From NCBI RefSeq assembly GCF_030464345.1, contig NZ_VCYH01000002.1, forward strand, positions 124,001 through 188,000: DNA of 64,000 bases, read 5' to 3'. Origin of the DNA: Methanoculleus frigidifontis (GTDB taxonomy: Archaea > Halobacteriota > Methanomicrobia > Methanomicrobiales > Methanoculleaceae). The position numbers were made by a program, and so were the translations under genes. This document shows positions 55,754 through 63,996 of the stretch, one piece after another. The notes beneath the pieces are model-generated. The model searched no databases. It had not been told where the DNA came from and worked only from the letters and a program-made list of their open reading frames with translations. Position 1 is the stretch's first letter. The number at the start of each line of letters is the position of its first letter.

Positions 55754-55860
55754 TGTCGGGAAAGGTTGCGCCTCCGGAGTCTTATGCATAGTGATCGCTC
55801 CCGGTGCGTCCGTCGGAATGGAGAGCATTTTGTATGACCGCATCAAATAGTAGACGTACT

Positions 55861-56349
55861 ATGGAGAGCGGCATTGTTGCAGGCTCGCGGGTCTTCGTCG
55901 CGGGGAACGCAACGGTCATCGGAGACGTCACCCTCGGCGACGACGTGAGCATCTGGTTCGGTGCCGTCGTGCGTGCCGACCGGGACCGCATCGCCATCGG
56001 TGCGGAATCGAATGTGCAGGACAACGCCGTCGTCCACACAACACCCGGCTTTCCGGTCACCGTGGGAGCACAGGTCTCGGTCGGGCACGGCGCCATCCTG
56101 CACGGCTGTACGATCAGCGACCGCGTCCTCGTCGGGATGGGTGCGATCGTCCTGAACGGTGCAATCGTCGGCGAAGGTTCCGTCATCGGCGCCGGAGCGG
56201 TGGTCACCGAAGGGAAAGAGATCCCGCAAAATTCCCTGGTGCTCGGGGTGCCGGGCAGGGTGGTGAAAGAGACCGATGAAAAACAGCGTGAAGGAATTAT
56301 CAGAAATGCAACCGTATACAGCGACCTTGCCGGGAGGTACCGGGCATGA
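55861..56349 (+). CDS. Gamma-class carbonic anhydrase-like protein
   Basis: A 162-residue left-handed beta-helix protein with the three metal-binding histidines of gamma carbonic anhydrases, H59, H76 and H81 (NAVVHT, SVGHGAILHGC). Hexapeptide repeats follow, and a helical C-terminus. It likely interconverts CO2 and bicarbonate; relatives also act as acyltransferases. It overlaps the HdrA-like gene by 4 bp. Confidence 0.87.
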   Translation: MESGIVAGSRVFVAGNATVIGDVTLGDDVSIWFGAVVRADRDRIAIGAESNVQDNAVVHTTPGFPVTVGAQVSVGHGAILHGCTISDRVLVGMGAIVLNGAIVGEGSVIGAGAVVTEGKEIPQNSLVLGVPGRVVKETDEKQREGIIRNATVYSDLAGRYRA

Positions 56350-57620
56350 CTGACGTCGCGGTGATCGGGGCGGGCGTCGCCGGGATCCAGGCGGCGCTCG
56401 ACCTCGCCGACCACGCCGTCCACGTCCACCTGATCGAACGCGAACCGACGATCGGCGGGCATATGGCGCAGCTCGACAAGACGTTCCCGACGAACGACTG
56501 CTCGATGTGTATCCTCTCCCCGAAGATGGTGGAGGTGGCGCGCCACCCGAATATCACCATCCACACCTGCACCGAGGTCGCATCGGTCGCGGGCGAGGTC
56601 GGCAATTTTTCCGTGACGATCCGAAAAAAGCCCCGCTACATCAACGAGGCGGAGTGCAACGGCTGCGGCGACTGTATCGGGGTCTGCCCGGTCGAGGTCT
56701 ACAACGAGTTCGACGCCGGGATCGGCGTCCGAAAAGCCATCTACAAGCCCCACCCCCAGGCGGTGCCCGACATCGTCGTCAAGGATAACGAGCACTGCAT
56801 CGAGTGCGGGCTCTGCTACGATATCTGCGGGAGGGACGCAGTGCTCCGGGAGGATGCCGAGAAGGAAGAGACCCTCACCGTCGCCGCGGTCGTCGTCGCG
56901 ACGGGGTATGCGACCTTCGACGCCCGCCGGAAGGACCAGATGCGCTACCTCGCCGCCCCGGACGTGATCACCAGCCTCGAGTTCGAGCGGATGATCTGTG
57001 CGTCCGGCCCGACCGGCGGGAAACTCCGGCGGCTCTCGGACGGGACGACGCCGGGGAGCATCGCCTTCGTGCAGTGCGTGGGTTCGCGCGACGTCTCCAT
57101 CGACCGCCCCTACTGCTCCGGCGTCTGCTGCATGTACGCGATGAAGAACGCGATGCTCATCAAGGAGAAATCTCCCGATACGGAGGTCGTCATCTTCTAC
57201 AACGACATCCGGGCATACGGCAAGGGTTACGAGGAGTACTACGAGCGGGCGCAGAAGATGGGCGTCCGGTTCCTCCGCGGATTTCCCGGCGAGGTGGTGG
57301 CGGGCAGCGGCAGGATGACCCTGCAGGCCGAGGACACCGAGACCGGCGAGGTCAAGACGTATCACCCGGACCTCGTCGTCCTCTCGGTCGGGCTCGAACC
57401 GGCGCCGGGAGCCGCCGCGATCGCCGAACGCCTGGGCATCGAGCAGGTCGAAACAGGTTTCCTCGCCGCACGGGACGAGAAGATTGCACCCGTGCGGACG
57501 ATCCGGCCCGGGATCTATATCGCCGGAGCCGCCGCAGGCCCCCGCGACATCCCTGATTCCGTGGCGATGGGCGGTGCAGCGGCGATGCGGGCATTCCTCG
57601 ATACCCAGCGGGTGGCCTGA
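56346..57620 (+). CDS. HdrA-like FAD/iron-sulfur protein
   Basis: A 424-residue flavoprotein resembling heterodisulfide reductase subunit A. The FAD site VAVIGAGVAGIQAAL and the HdrA-specific TFPTNDCSMCILSPKMVEV are present, with two ferredoxin-type 4Fe-4S clusters (C104, C107, C110, C114 and C151, C154, C157, C161). HdrA is usually about 650 residues and carries further clusters. The distal C-terminal region with the last ferredoxin is absent here. No hdrB or hdrC is near. It may be an electron carrier between ferredoxin and another partner. Confidence 0.85.
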   Translation: MTDVAVIGAGVAGIQAALDLADHAVHVHLIEREPTIGGHMAQLDKTFPTNDCSMCILSPKMVEVARHPNITIHTCTEVASVAGEVGNFSVTIRKKPRYINEAECNGCGDCIGVCPVEVYNEFDAGIGVRKAIYKPHPQAVPDIVVKDNEHCIECGLCYDICGRDAVLREDAEKEETLTVAAVVVATGYATFDARRKDQMRYLAAPDVITSLEFERMICASGPTGGKLRRLSDGTTPGSIAFVQCVGSRDVSIDRPYCSGVCCMYAMKNAMLIKEKSPDTEVVIFYNDIRAYGKGYEEYYERAQKMGVRFLRGFPGEVVAGSGRMTLQAEDTETGEVKTYHPDLVVLSVGLEPAPGAAAIAERLGIEQVETGFLAARDEKIAPVRTIRPGIYIAGAAAGPRDIPDSVAMGGAAAMRAFLDTQRVA

Positions 57621-57624
57621 AGGG

Positions 57625-58674
57625 ATGCCAAAGGCCACGACCACCATCGCGTGGGACCCGGATACCGAGAGCATCCTCTTCATCGACCAGACGGCACTGC
57701 CCCGCCGCTACGAGGTCGTCCGGTGCAGCAGCGTCGAGCGCCTCGCCGAGGGTATCCGCCGGCTCGAGATCCGGGGGGCGCCCGCCCTCGGCGTCGCGGG
57801 AGCCCTCGGCGTCGCCCTTGCGGCGTTGACGAGCAGGAAGCCCGATCCGGACCGCTTCCGAAGCGACGTCCGGAAGGCGGCGGAAGTACTCCGCAGCACC
57901 CGCCCGACGGCGGTGAACCTGGCATGGGGGGTAGACCGGGTGCTCGACCGGGTGCTCACGGCGCCGTCGATCGAAGAGGCCCGCGCCCGCGCCGTCGCCG
58001 AGGCGGTCGCCGTCGCCGACGAGGACGAGGCGGTCTGCAGGACGCTCGGCGATTATGGGGCCGACCTGATACCGGACGGGGCGACGGTGCTCACCCACTG
58101 CAACGCCGGGGCGCTCGCCTGCCGGGCGTGGGGGACGGCGCTCGGCGTTGTCCGCTCCGCCGTCGCCGCCGGAAAAGAGGTGCGGGTGATCGCCTGCGAG
58201 ACGAGGCCGCTCAACCAGGGCTCCCGCCTGACCTGCTGGGAGATGGCGCACGAGGGGATCGACGTGACGCTGATCACCGACTCGTCTGCCGCGTACCTGA
58301 TGCAGACCGGCGCCGTCGACCTCGCCATCGTCGGGGCCGACCGGATCACCCATGACGCGGTCTTCAACAAGATCGGCACCTACATGCACGCCGTCTGCGC
58401 ACGTCACCATGCCATCCCCTTCTACGTCGCCGCGCCCCTCTCCACCTTCGACCTCGTCCACATGGCAAAAGATATTACCATTGAAGAGAGAAGCCGTGAC
58501 GAACTCGCCTGGTGCGGTGACCGGCAGCTCGCCCCCGAAGGCGTGCGGGTGCTGAATCTCGCCTTCGACGCCACGCCGCTCGATCTCGTCACCGCGATCG
58601 TCACGGAAGCAGGGGTGCTGCGCCCGCCCTACAGAGAGGCGTTCGCGTCCGCCAGGCGGGGGGATGCGCGATGA
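57625..58674 (+). CDS. mtnA: Methylthioribose-1-phosphate isomerase / aIF2B-type protein
   Basis: A 349-residue member of the eIF2B/MtnA family, turning methylthioribose-1-phosphate into the ribulose form. The substrate loop is RRLEIRGAPALG, the catalytic cysteine lies in LTHCNAGAL and the aspartate in VGADRIT. Full length. GGATG is the start at 57625, 4 bp after the HdrA-like stop. The related ribose-1,5-bisphosphate isomerase lacks the RGAPA motif, so MtnA is favoured. Confidence 0.88.
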   Translation: MPKATTTIAWDPDTESILFIDQTALPRRYEVVRCSSVERLAEGIRRLEIRGAPALGVAGALGVALAALTSRKPDPDRFRSDVRKAAEVLRSTRPTAVNLAWGVDRVLDRVLTAPSIEEARARAVAEAVAVADEDEAVCRTLGDYGADLIPDGATVLTHCNAGALACRAWGTALGVVRSAVAAGKEVRVIACETRPLNQGSRLTCWEMAHEGIDVTLITDSSAAYLMQTGAVDLAIVGADRITHDAVFNKIGTYMHAVCARHHAIPFYVAAPLSTFDLVHMAKDITIEERSRDELAWCGDRQLAPEGVRVLNLAFDATPLDLVTAIVTEAGVLRPPYREAFASARRGDAR

Positions 58675-59375
58675 TGATATTCGATTCAGGTCTCTGGACG
58701 TCGCTGATGACCGCCATCGGCGAGATCACGACGATGATCCTGGTGGGACTCCTCCTCGCGGGGGTCGCGGTCGCCGTTATTGCGTTCTTCTCCATAACGA
58801 ACGGAACATTCTACTTCCCGCGGATCCTCAAGCCCGGCATGGTGCTGATGGAGGGGCTGGTCCGGGCGATCTGCAAGCTCCTCGGGCTCGACGACAAGGA
58901 CCTGCTGACGTTCTTCATCAGGCTCCATAACGCGATGAACACCAAGGCCTTCACCGAGATTCCCCTGGAAAAAAGGGCGGTCTTTCTCCCCCAGTGCCTC
59001 CGGTCGTCGCGGTGCCCGGCCCACCTGACCCCGGAGGGCTTGAAGTGCATGAACTGCGGCCGGTGCGGTATCGGGGAGCTCAACCGGCGGCTTGAGAAGA
59101 CGGGATACCGGGTCTTCATCGTCCCCGGCTCCACCTTCATCAAACGGATGATCAAACAGTACCGGCCGGAGGGCATCATCGGCGTCGGGTGCCTGATGGA
59201 GGTAAAAGAGGGGCTCGATATGTGCGACCGGTTCGGGATTACGGCGCTCGGCGTCGTGACCCTGAAGGACGGGTGCGTGGAGACGCTGGTGAACTGGAGC
59301 GAGGTGCTCGAGACGGCGCTTATCGGCCTTGACACCCAGTTAGATCCCGTAGACCTTCACTGCCCGGCCGACTAG
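58671..59375 (+). CDS. DUF116 membrane-associated protein
   Basis: A 234-residue protein with an N-terminal membrane helix (TTMILVGLLLAGVAVAVIAFF) and the DUF116 domain: QCLRSSRCPAHLTPEGLKCMNCGRC and a later GCLMEVKEGLDMCDRFGI. Eight or so cysteines suggest an iron-sulfur cluster or zinc. Function unknown; the family is common in methanogens and sulfate reducers. It overlaps mtnA by 4 bp. Confidence 0.82.
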   Translation: MMIFDSGLWTSLMTAIGEITTMILVGLLLAGVAVAVIAFFSITNGTFYFPRILKPGMVLMEGLVRAICKLLGLDDKDLLTFFIRLHNAMNTKAFTEIPLEKRAVFLPQCLRSSRCPAHLTPEGLKCMNCGRCGIGELNRRLEKTGYRVFIVPGSTFIKRMIKQYRPEGIIGVGCLMEVKEGLDMCDRFGITALGVVTLKDGCVETLVNWSEVLETALIGLDTQLDPVDLHCPAD

Positions 59376-59750
59376 GCGCTCGCTCTTTATTTTTCCGTAG
59401 ACGTAGATCGTCTCGCTGCTGCTGACGTCGCCGACGACGACGCCGGGGCGGAGCGTGATATCCCCTCCCGCCTCGATGGAGTGAAGACGGGCGTTGTCGC
59501 AGACAGTGGCGTTCTCCTGCACGACAACCGAGCCTTTTATCTTCGCGTCGTGGCCGATGACGACGCTTCTGCTCTCCACTCTTCCGCCGACGGTCGAGAG
59601 CGGGCCTAAGTCAAGGTTACCCTCCACGATGAGGTTGCCCCAGATATGGGTCTCCGGAGGGGTGATGAAGTTGCCGTCGATCCTGACGTTGCCGTCAAAG
59701 AACGACCCCTTCGGTGCGATATAGGTATCCCCGTGCCGGTAAATCTTCAT
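59340..59750 (-). CDS. Bactofilin-like beta-helix protein
   Basis: A 136-residue protein with repeated short strands (GNVRIDGNF, GNLIVEGNLDLG, AKIKGSVVVQENATV, GDITLRPGVVVGDV) that form a right-handed beta-helix as in bactofilins/polymer-forming proteins. Its TATA-like TTTAATATATTC lies about 35 bp upstream. Its 3' end overlaps DUF116 by 36 bp convergently. Confidence 0.75.
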   Translation of the reverse strand: MKIYRHGDTYIAPKGSFFDGNVRIDGNFITPPETHIWGNLIVEGNLDLGPLSTVGGRVESRSVVIGHDAKIKGSVVVQENATVCDNARLHSIEAGGDITLRPGVVVGDVSSSETIYVYGKIKSERLVGRAVKVYGI

Positions 59751-59861
59751 AAATATCTCCCATTATGCTCAATCCGGGAATATATTAAATTTTCATAATG
59801 CGGATGCAGGAGATACAACAGGTTTGCGAGAATCGGCGGGCGCTGCGGGGACGGCGGGCCG

Positions 59862-60701
59862 CTACACGACGGCGGCCACCGTGAAGACACCGAGCGCCAG
59901 GAACATCCCGATGCGGAGGATCGCCGTCGCCTTCGAGTCCCTGACGCAGGCCGGTGTCGTGCAGAGGAGCCCTTTTGCGGCGCCGGCGAGGATGATCAGG
60001 TCGACCACGCCGATCCCGACCAGGTACACCGGCCCCCACCAGGTCCCGACCGGAAGGTAGCTGACGATGACGGCACCGGCGGCGCAGGCGAACGCGATGA
60101 ACCCGGTCCGCCGCACGCCGACGATCATCGGGAGCGTCCTGGCGCCGCCTGCCGCGTCGCCGTCCACGTCCTCGGCATCCTTCAGGAGTTCCCGGCCGAC
60201 GGTCGCGAGGAAGGTGATCCCGGCGAGCGGCAGGTTCTGCACGAGGCCGTCGATCCCGGCGAACGCCCCGCCGAAGAGGAAGATGCTCGCCGCAAGATAG
60301 GCGACGGCGACATTCCCAAAAAGCGGCGTCTTCTTGAGACTGGCAGCGTAGGCGACGAGGATGAGCGAGTTTGCGACGGCGAAGGCGAGGCAGTAGATGT
60401 TCGTGAAGACGCTCGCCGCAATGCCGGCAACGAAGAGGAAGACTGCGTAGATGCGTGCCCCTGCGAGGGTTATCTCCCCGGACGGCAGCGGCCGCGAGGG
60501 GCGGTTGATCCGGTCGATCGCAAGGTCGTAGATGTCGTTGATCACGTTGCCGCCGGCGGTGATGAGGGCGACGACCGCCACCAGCATGAGGGCCGCCGGC
60601 ACGAGGGTCCCGGTGGCGATGAGGTAGCCGAGCACGGCCGCGAACCCGGCGGCGACGGCGTTATGCGGGCGCGTTATTCTGAAAAGCGCAGGCAGACTCA
60701 T
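59862..60701 (-). CDS. Digeranylgeranylglyceryl phosphate synthase (UbiA family)
   Basis: A 279-residue polytopic prenyltransferase with eight to nine helices. It transfers the second geranylgeranyl chain to geranylgeranylglyceryl phosphate, making archaeal ether lipids. The two aspartate motifs are NDIYDLAIDRINRPSRPLPSG (D56, D59, D63) and DAEDVDGDAAGG. MSLPALFRITRPHN fits the family start. Other UbiA prenyltransferases cannot be fully excluded. Confidence 0.9.
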   Translation of the reverse strand: MSLPALFRITRPHNAVAAGFAAVLGYLIATGTLVPAALMLVAVVALITAGGNVINDIYDLAIDRINRPSRPLPSGEITLAGARIYAVFLFVAGIAASVFTNIYCLAFAVANSLILVAYAASLKKTPLFGNVAVAYLAASIFLFGGAFAGIDGLVQNLPLAGITFLATVGRELLKDAEDVDGDAAGGARTLPMIVGVRRTGFIAFACAAGAVIVSYLPVGTWWGPVYLVGIGVVDLIILAGAAKGLLCTTPACVRDSKATAILRIGMFLALGVFTVAAVV

Positions 60702-60771
60702 TGTGTTGCGGGAAATGTCGACGGGGAAACTAAAGAACCGATCGATCCGCTGTTCGCGCGCAAAAAGGAAG

Positions 60772-60846
60772 CGGGCTTGGGGGGATTTGAACCCCCGGCA
60801 TTCAGCTTAGGAGGCTGACGCCATGTCCTGGCTAGGCCACAAGCCC
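60772..60846 (-). tRNA. tRNA-Arg(CCT)
   Basis: 75 bases. Acceptor GGGCTTG/CAAGCCC with discriminator G; anticodon loop CTCCTAA gives CCT. T-arm GGGGGTTCAAATCCCCC. A TATA-like TTTTTATGAG ends about 26 bp upstream on the minus strand. Confidence 0.94.
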
Positions 60847-60914
60847 ACGCTGTGAGCATAGTACTTTCTCATAAAAAGGTATAAGGATATCGAACATCCA
60901 CATTTGATGGCAAT

Positions 60915-62024
60915 ATGGACTATAGTGAGGTAACGGAAGGAAATACGCATTTTTTTGTGCCCAGGCAGGATCCTTGCCATACCTTCCCGCCGGCGAGCAC
61001 CCCGGTCTTTTATAATCCGCGCATGGAACTGAACCGGGACGCGACGGTGCTGCTTCTTACGCATCTCCGGCCGTCGGACTATCTGGACGCCATGGGCGCC
61101 TCGGGGGTGCGGGGGCTCCGCGTCGCCCGCGAGTGCGGCATCCCGGTGACGATCAACGACCGCGAACCCGGGGCGGTCGACCTGATCCGGCAGAACGCCG
61201 CCGCCCTCGGCGACGTGGTCGCGGTGACGCACCAGGACGTCAACGTGCTGATGAGCGGCCGCAGTTTCGACGCCGTCGACCTCGACCCGTTCGGTTCGCC
61301 GGCACCCTTCGTCGACGCCGCCGTACGCAGCGCCCGGCGCTACCTCTTCGTCACCGCGACCGACACCGCCCCGCTCTGCGGCGCCCACCTCAAAGCCGGA
61401 ATGCGCCGTTACTTCGCCCGGCCGATGAACACCGAGTACCACGGCGAGGTCGCGCTCCGCATCCTGCTCGGGTTCGTCGTCCGGGAGGTCGTCAAGTACG
61501 ACCGCGGCGTAGAGCCGGTCTTCTGCTTTGCGCGGGAGCACTACGTCCGCCTCCACCTGCGGCTGCTGCGCGGGGCGGCCGCCGCCGACCGCACCCTTGC
61601 CCGGATAGGCTACATCATGCAGTGCCCGGGCTGCTTCGAGCGGACGGAAACGGCGGGGCTTCTCCCGGAGCCCTGCCGGTGCGACCGGTGCGACGCGGCG
61701 ATGGCGCCGATCGGCCCCCTCTGGCTCGGAGCCATCAACGACCACGCGACGCTTGCGGCCCTGCGGGAGCGGGCGGAGGCGATGCCGCTCGGCTCGAAGG
61801 TCCGGCTGACACGGCTCCTGGACGTCCTTGTGCAGGAACTCGACACCTCAAGCCACTACGACTATCACGTGATCGCAAAAGCGGAGAAGGTCTCCCCGAC
61901 CGGGATGGAGACCGTTCTTACACGGCTCACCGCGCTCGGCTACCGGGCGAGCCGGACGCATTATGCGGGAACCGGGATCAAGACCGATGCACCGCTCGCG
62001 GTGCTGAAAAGCGTTATTCGATAG
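60915..62024 (+). CDS. trm1: tRNA (guanine26-N2)-dimethyltransferase Trm1
   Basis: A 369-residue SAM-dependent enzyme. It starts TEGNTHFFVPRQD, with FYNPRMELNRDATVLLL, the SAM-binding LDAMGASGVRGLRVA and the catalytic region DAVDLDPFGSPAPFVDAAV. A C-terminal zinc part holds CPGCFERTE and CRCDRC. It methylates G26 in tRNAs. A TATA-like GGTATAAGG is about 30 bp upstream. Confidence 0.95.
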   Translation: MDYSEVTEGNTHFFVPRQDPCHTFPPASTPVFYNPRMELNRDATVLLLTHLRPSDYLDAMGASGVRGLRVARECGIPVTINDREPGAVDLIRQNAAALGDVVAVTHQDVNVLMSGRSFDAVDLDPFGSPAPFVDAAVRSARRYLFVTATDTAPLCGAHLKAGMRRYFARPMNTEYHGEVALRILLGFVVREVVKYDRGVEPVFCFAREHYVRLHLRLLRGAAAADRTLARIGYIMQCPGCFERTETAGLLPEPCRCDRCDAAMAPIGPLWLGAINDHATLAALRERAEAMPLGSKVRLTRLLDVLVQELDTSSHYDYHVIAKAEKVSPTGMETVLTRLTALGYRASRTHYAGTGIKTDAPLAVLKSVIR

Positions 62025-62400
62025 GCAGCCTGCCGACATCTGAGAGTTTATCACTTAAGCAGCGGTCATGCATGCGCAAGATTCCGGCAAACCTGCCTGG
62101 GCATTGTCGATCTGAAAAGGGAAGGGTATCAGCTCGCCAGTCCAAATTGGCCTCTCACATTGCTCTTCCGTGCTCCATTCCGCGGGGCGATCAGACACAA
62201 TTACTTAGATATCCTTGTTGTGAACTTCGGGGAGCGCGAGTCTTGGTGTTGTCCATAATATGAGCGGGAAACGCAAATAGCAATCATTTAAGATGGAACG
62301 CCCAAAACAATACCAATAAGAGATCATGAACCCATAATCCGGGGGGTGGATTCCCCCGGTGCTCATCAGTCAATACCAGGAAATGTTCATGTTTCGGACA

Positions 62401-62478
62401 TTACGGAGGTATGTCAAGATTGACAGTAACCTCTCTCGTATTGCCCAAACGAATTTTGATCGAGATGGACATTGTCAT
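62401..62478 (-). CDS. Possible 25-residue frame or gene remnant
   Basis: MTMSISIKIRLGNTREVTVN, then LDIPP and TAA. The ATG at 62478 follows AAGGAGGTGA, the best ribosome-binding site in the region. The length is so small that it may be the surviving start of a longer gene. Confidence 0.3.
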   Translation of the reverse strand: MTMSISIKIRLGNTREVTVNLDIPP

Positions 62479-62563
62479 TTCACCTCCTTGTAAGTTTTTA
62501 CCGTAGTGTTCCTCATCGGATTTTGTGAGAATCCTCGGAACAGTATTTGGTATTACAGACAGG

Positions 62564-62571
62564 TTTATATA
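62564..62571 (+). promoter_or_regulatory. TATA box
   Basis: TTTATATA within an AT-rich stretch; predicts a start near 62595, ahead of the 36-codon frame at 62625. Confidence 0.4.
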
Positions 62572-62624
62572 GGCATATCATTTATTGATATTTCAAAAAA
62601 ATAGACCGAATGTTTTAAGTTAAA

Positions 62625-62735
62625 ATGGTGAATAATACTAAACCATACTCACGAGTAGTATCCCACTCCGAGTATCGAAATGGAGCAATGTTCAGAGTGA
62701 GTCGGGAATTGTTCATTGAGATCACTTGGACATAA
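62625..62735 (+). CDS. Possible 36-residue frame
   Basis: Reads MVNNTKPYSRVVSHSEYRNG... to TAA. It has an upstream TATA box but no clear ribosome-binding site or recognised family. It may be a remnant. Confidence 0.25.
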   Translation: MVNNTKPYSRVVSHSEYRNGAMFRVSRELFIEITWT

Positions 62736-62780
62736 GGTTACACCTCGAAGTAAGTTTTTGCCGTCCTTGAGCCCTGTGTT

Positions 62781-63126
62781 GTGAGTGGGGCTCAAGGGTT
62801 TCCATTAAAGACACAATCGCTTAGACTAATTTTACTCTTCCTGTTCACATCCCTTGGCCAAAAACCAAATGCCCAATGGACGAAACAACAAATCGAAGAC
62901 TTTCATGAAAATCAAGTTTGTCACAACTGCGACACCATAATGAGGGTTAATCAACAGGTTCAAGCGACTTCTCGAATACAACGAAATTGGCGGAAATCTA
63001 ACCGAGGGACAAGAGGCAGACTATCATGCAGCAGCACTCTCTGGAGACTACGGAGACTGGGGAACGAACTGCACTACATACCAATGCCCAAAATGTCAAA
63101 AAGTCGTAGTAATCGAGATCGGGTGA
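62781..63126 (+). pseudogene. Frameshifted zinc-ribbon protein gene
   Basis: The first frame gives ...NAQWTKQQIEDFHENQVCHNCDTIM; after about 62940 a different frame (62944-63126) gives GLINRFKRLLEYNEIGGN and later TTYQCPKCQKVVVIEIG with a stop. Joined, they form a plausible protein with CHNC and CPKC pairs, a classic four-cysteine zinc ribbon. Low GC and the neighbouring transposase suggest an acquired gene that has decayed, or a sequencing slip. The start is uncertain. Confidence 0.5.
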
Positions 63127-63202
63127 ATCTATACGGGACCATTGGCTAGAATCCAGGAGGACATCCTAAAATTATAAGACCTCTCAGATAATATTCCGGA
63201 TC

Positions 63203-63996
63203 ATGGCCTTCCGGGAAATTGACGATGATCTCTGGGAAATCATCCGGAAATACCTCCCCTCGACGAAGCCGCACATCGGCCGACCACGGCGTGATCCCCG
63301 CGGGTTGATCAACGGTATCCTGTACGTCCTGACTACCGGGTGCACCTGGCACGACGTACCGGAAAAATATGGCACGAAATCGACGGTTCATCGGTATCAC
63401 CTCGAACTCTGTGAGAGAGGGGCGTACCAGGCGATCTTCCTCGACCTTCTCCAATCGGGATACGAGATCCGAAAAGTCGATCTCACGCATTGTTCCACCG
63501 ATACCAAGGATATCGTGGCTAAAAAAGGGGATCAACCGGCTATGATGGCTATAAGAAGGTAAACGGGAACAAGCTGAGTGCCCTGGTCGATCGAAATGGT
63601 CTCCCGCTTGCCTGCACGGTTTCACCTGCCAATACCCACGATTCACGGCTCTATGAACCAACCCTCGAAGCGTTTGAGATTCCCGGGACGGAGGAGCAAC
63701 CAATGATCATCTCGGCAGATGCGGCTTATGATGCCCGGGAGATTCGTCAGTACAACCGGAACCGGGGAATCAGGAGCAATATCCCGGTAAACAAGAGATC
63801 CCGGAGACATCCGAAACGAGGACGGCCATGCTGGTTCGATCCGGAACTCTACAAGAAGCGCAGTGCCGTCGAGCGGTTCTTCAGCTGGATTGAGGCGTTC
63901 AAGAAGATTACTCCACGGTTTGAACGCTATGAGCACTCATTCCTCGGGCTGATCCATCTGGCATGTGCCATGATGATCCGGAGAATTTTGGGATGA
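63203..63996 (+). mobile_element. IS5-family transposase, interrupted by a -1 frameshift
   Basis: The first frame (63203-63562) has FREIDDDLWEIIRKYLPSTKPHIGRPRRDPRGLINGILYVL, the DUF4096 start of IS5 transposases, and a DDE first aspartate region STDTKDIV. At the A6G4 run near 63522-63531 the coding sequence continues in the -1 frame (GSTGYDGYKKVNGNKLSALVD, MIISADAAYDAREI, then KKRSAVERFFSWIEAFKKITPRFERYE), with the DDE glutamate and R/E motif. The right end and inverted repeats are beyond the window. It is either a programmed frameshift or an inactivating indel. Confidence 0.85.

Larger units (their letters stand above)
62481..62764. repeat. Pair of 24-bp direct repeats
   Basis: 62481-62504 and 62741-62764 match at 20 of 24 positions (CACCTC, three variable bases, GTAAGTTTTT, A or G, CCGT), exactly 260 bp apart. 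On the minus strand each carries an AGGTG-type ribosome-binding site. Confidence 0.55.
62025..63202. other. AT-richer accessory region with remnants
   Basis: About 1.2 kb of visibly lower GC than the rest of the window. It contains no intact long gene. Noted items are a hairpin CCGGGGG/CCCCCGG at about 62338-62359, a minus-strand 25-codon frame with a perfect ribosome-binding site, two 24-bp direct repeats, a TATA box with a 36-codon frame, and a broken zinc-ribbon gene. The IS5-type transposase follows. Confidence 0.6.

Noticed and set aside
55782-57683. 633-residue minus-strand open frame opposite the carbonic anhydrase and HdrA-like genes
   Set aside because: Antisense to two recognised proteins and without a promoter or domain features.
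57625-58674. Translation initiation factor aIF2B subunit as an identity
   Set aside because: The RGAPA loop and THCNAG cysteine are those of the MtnA isomerase branch.
62338-62359. Rho-independent terminator at the GGGGGG/CCCCC hairpin
   Set aside because: No T-tract follows and no gene ends just before it; left as an unexplained hairpin.
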